Assembly (NCBI GenBank): GCA_002422505.1
Contig: DIVX01000002.1
Location: 1 to 12,189 of the forward strand
Length of the DNA stretch: 12,189 nucleotides
Origin: Desulfovibrio sp. UBA6121
GTDB lineage: Bacteria; Desulfobacterota; Desulfovibrionia; Desulfovibrionales; Desulfovibrionaceae
Reading direction: 5' to 3'
The notes beneath the pieces are model-generated. The model did no database searches and had not been told where the DNA came from. It was given only the letters and a program-made list of their open reading frames with translations. A program made the translations under genes and the position numbers. Numbering within the stretch: the stretch's first letter is position 1; each line of letters begins with the position of its first letter. This document shows positions 11,361 to 12,189 of this stretch, piece after piece.

Positions 11361-12189
11361 ATGGCGAAACACAAAACCCCCTTGTTGGACCAGCTGGAGA
11401 GCGGCCCGTGGCCCAGCTTTGTGTCCGACATTAAGCAGGAGATTGAGCACAGATACGCGAATCCCAAGGGCGTCGATTTCCAGGTTCCCGCCGAGTGCCC
11501 TGACGACCTGCTGGGTATCCTCGAGCTGTCTTATGTTGACGGCGAGACCCACTGGAAGCACGGCGGCATCGTCGGCGTGTTCGGTTACGGCGGCGGCGTC
11601 ATCGGTCGTTACTGCGACCAGCCCCAGAAGTACCCCGGCGTGGCCCACTTCCACACCGTCCGCGTTGCCCAGCCCTCCGGCATGTTCTACAAGACCGAGT
11701 TCCTCCGCGAACTTTGCGACCTGTGGGAACTGCGCGGCTCCGGTCTGACCAACATGCACGGCGCCACCGGCGACATCGTGCTCATCGGCACCAGCACCCC
11801 GCAGCTCGAAGAAATCTTCTTCGAACTGACCCACAAGATGAACAACGACCTGGGCGGCTCGGGCTCCAACCTGCGCACCCCGGCCTGCTGCCTCGGCGAA
11901 AGCCGCTGCGAGTACGCCTGCTACGACACCCAGGAGCTGTGCTACCAGCTGACCCAGGAGTACCAGGACGAACTGCACCGTCCCGCGTTCCCCTACAAGT
12001 TCAAGTTCAAGTTCGACGGCTGCTCGCTGGGTTGCGTGGCCGCCATCGCCCGTTCCGACATGAGCTTCATCGGCACCTGGCGCGACGAGATCCGCGTCGA
12101 TCAGAAGGCCGTTGCCGCTTACGTTGGTGGCGAGCTTCCCCCCAATGCCGGCGCTTACGCCGGTCGCGACTGGGGCAAGTTCGACATCC
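11361..12189 (+). CDS. dsrA: Dissimilatory sulfite reductase alpha subunit DsrA (3' end outside window)
   Basis: The visible 276 residues begin MAKHKTPLLDQLESGPWPSF and match DsrA of Desulfovibrio-type sulfate reducers throughout; the family is about 437 residues long, so roughly a third is missing. DsrAB reduces sulfite in the last step of sulfate respiration in the cytoplasm, passing sulfur to DsrC. The siroheme-[4Fe-4S] ligands are in CCLGESRC (176-183; C177, C183) and CSLGC (221-225; C221, C225). Other conserved parts are GGIVGVFGYGGGVIGRYCDQ (68-87) and NMHGATGDIVLIGTST (131-146). The ATG has GGAGG eight bases upstream. Frequent use of preferred codons (TAC, AAG, GGC) fits a highly expressed gene. 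dsrB, and often dsrD, would be expected downstream outside the window. Confidence 0.98.
   Translation, partial: MAKHKTPLLDQLESGPWPSFVSDIKQEIEHRYANPKGVDFQVPAECPDDLLGILELSYVDGETHWKHGGIVGVFGYGGGVIGRYCDQPQKYPGVAHFHTVRVAQPSGMFYKTEFLRELCDLWELRGSGLTNMHGATGDIVLIGTSTPQLEEIFFELTHKMNNDLGGSGSNLRTPACCLGESRCEYACYDTQELCYQLTQEYQDELHRPAFPYKFKFKFDGCSLGCVAAIARSDMSFIGTWRDEIRVDQKAVAAYVGGELPPNAGAYAGRDWGKFDI

Noticed and set aside
1..12189. tRNA genes, CRISPR arrays, insertion sequences or phage attachment sites
   Set aside because: No cloverleaf, spaced repeat array, transposase-like product or terminal repeats were seen in a reading of both strands.

Overview
The window most likely comes from a GC-rich, sulfate-reducing deltaproteobacterium of the Desulfovibrio type (Desulfovibrionaceae). 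The strongest evidence is at the right edge. The gene starting at 11361 is dsrA, the alpha subunit of dissimilatory sulfite reductase, with its siroheme/[4Fe-4S] cysteines in the expected places (C177, C183, C221, C225). The rest is mostly an accessory run of membrane transporters for inorganic ions and metals, mixed with small redox and cysteine-rich proteins. I see no tRNA, rRNA, CRISPR array or insertion sequence.

Left part (1-2509): the 5' end of a MacA/HlyD-type periplasmic adaptor runs leftward off the edge. It is divergent from a two-domain ChrA-family chromate transporter. The 312-base gap between them holds three separate perfect inverted repeats that look like operators. Middle (2733-4310): a conserved 60-residue small protein (minus strand) is divergent from a two-gene operon for a probable exported rhodanese and a MauE/DoxX-type redox membrane protein, which overlap by 22 bases. 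A three-copy 10-bp-period repeat sits between the divergent genes. A strong hairpin terminator closes the rhodanese operon.

Transporter block (4309-10974): a TerC/Alx-type protein (minus) is divergent from a ClC-family anion channel/transporter with C-terminal CBS domains (plus). Next come a CBS-pair protein and an HPP-family membrane protein in a tight minus-strand operon; these look like the two halves of the HPP-CBS proteins that other bacteria make as one chain. Then a minus-strand unit runs in the order YkgJ-type cysteine-cluster protein, unrecognised 85-residue protein, CaCA-superfamily cation exchanger. It ends in a long hairpin.

Right edge (10975-12189): a 386-base gap between the YkgJ gene and dsrA carries a TTGACA-type promoter candidate, a near-consensus Rex (or CRP/FNR-type) palindrome and a nested stem-loop in the predicted dsrA leader.

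The long antisense reading frames in this GC-rich DNA look like artefacts of codon bias, not genes. The functional theme is ion and metal homeostasis plus extracytoplasmic thiol/sulfur chemistry beside the core sulfite reductase locus. I found no clearly new multi-gene defence or biosynthetic system. The more unusual points are the regulatory architecture upstream of dsrA, the channel-like residue in the ClC protein, the split HPP/CBS pair, and the uncharacterised YkgJ-85aa-exchanger unit.
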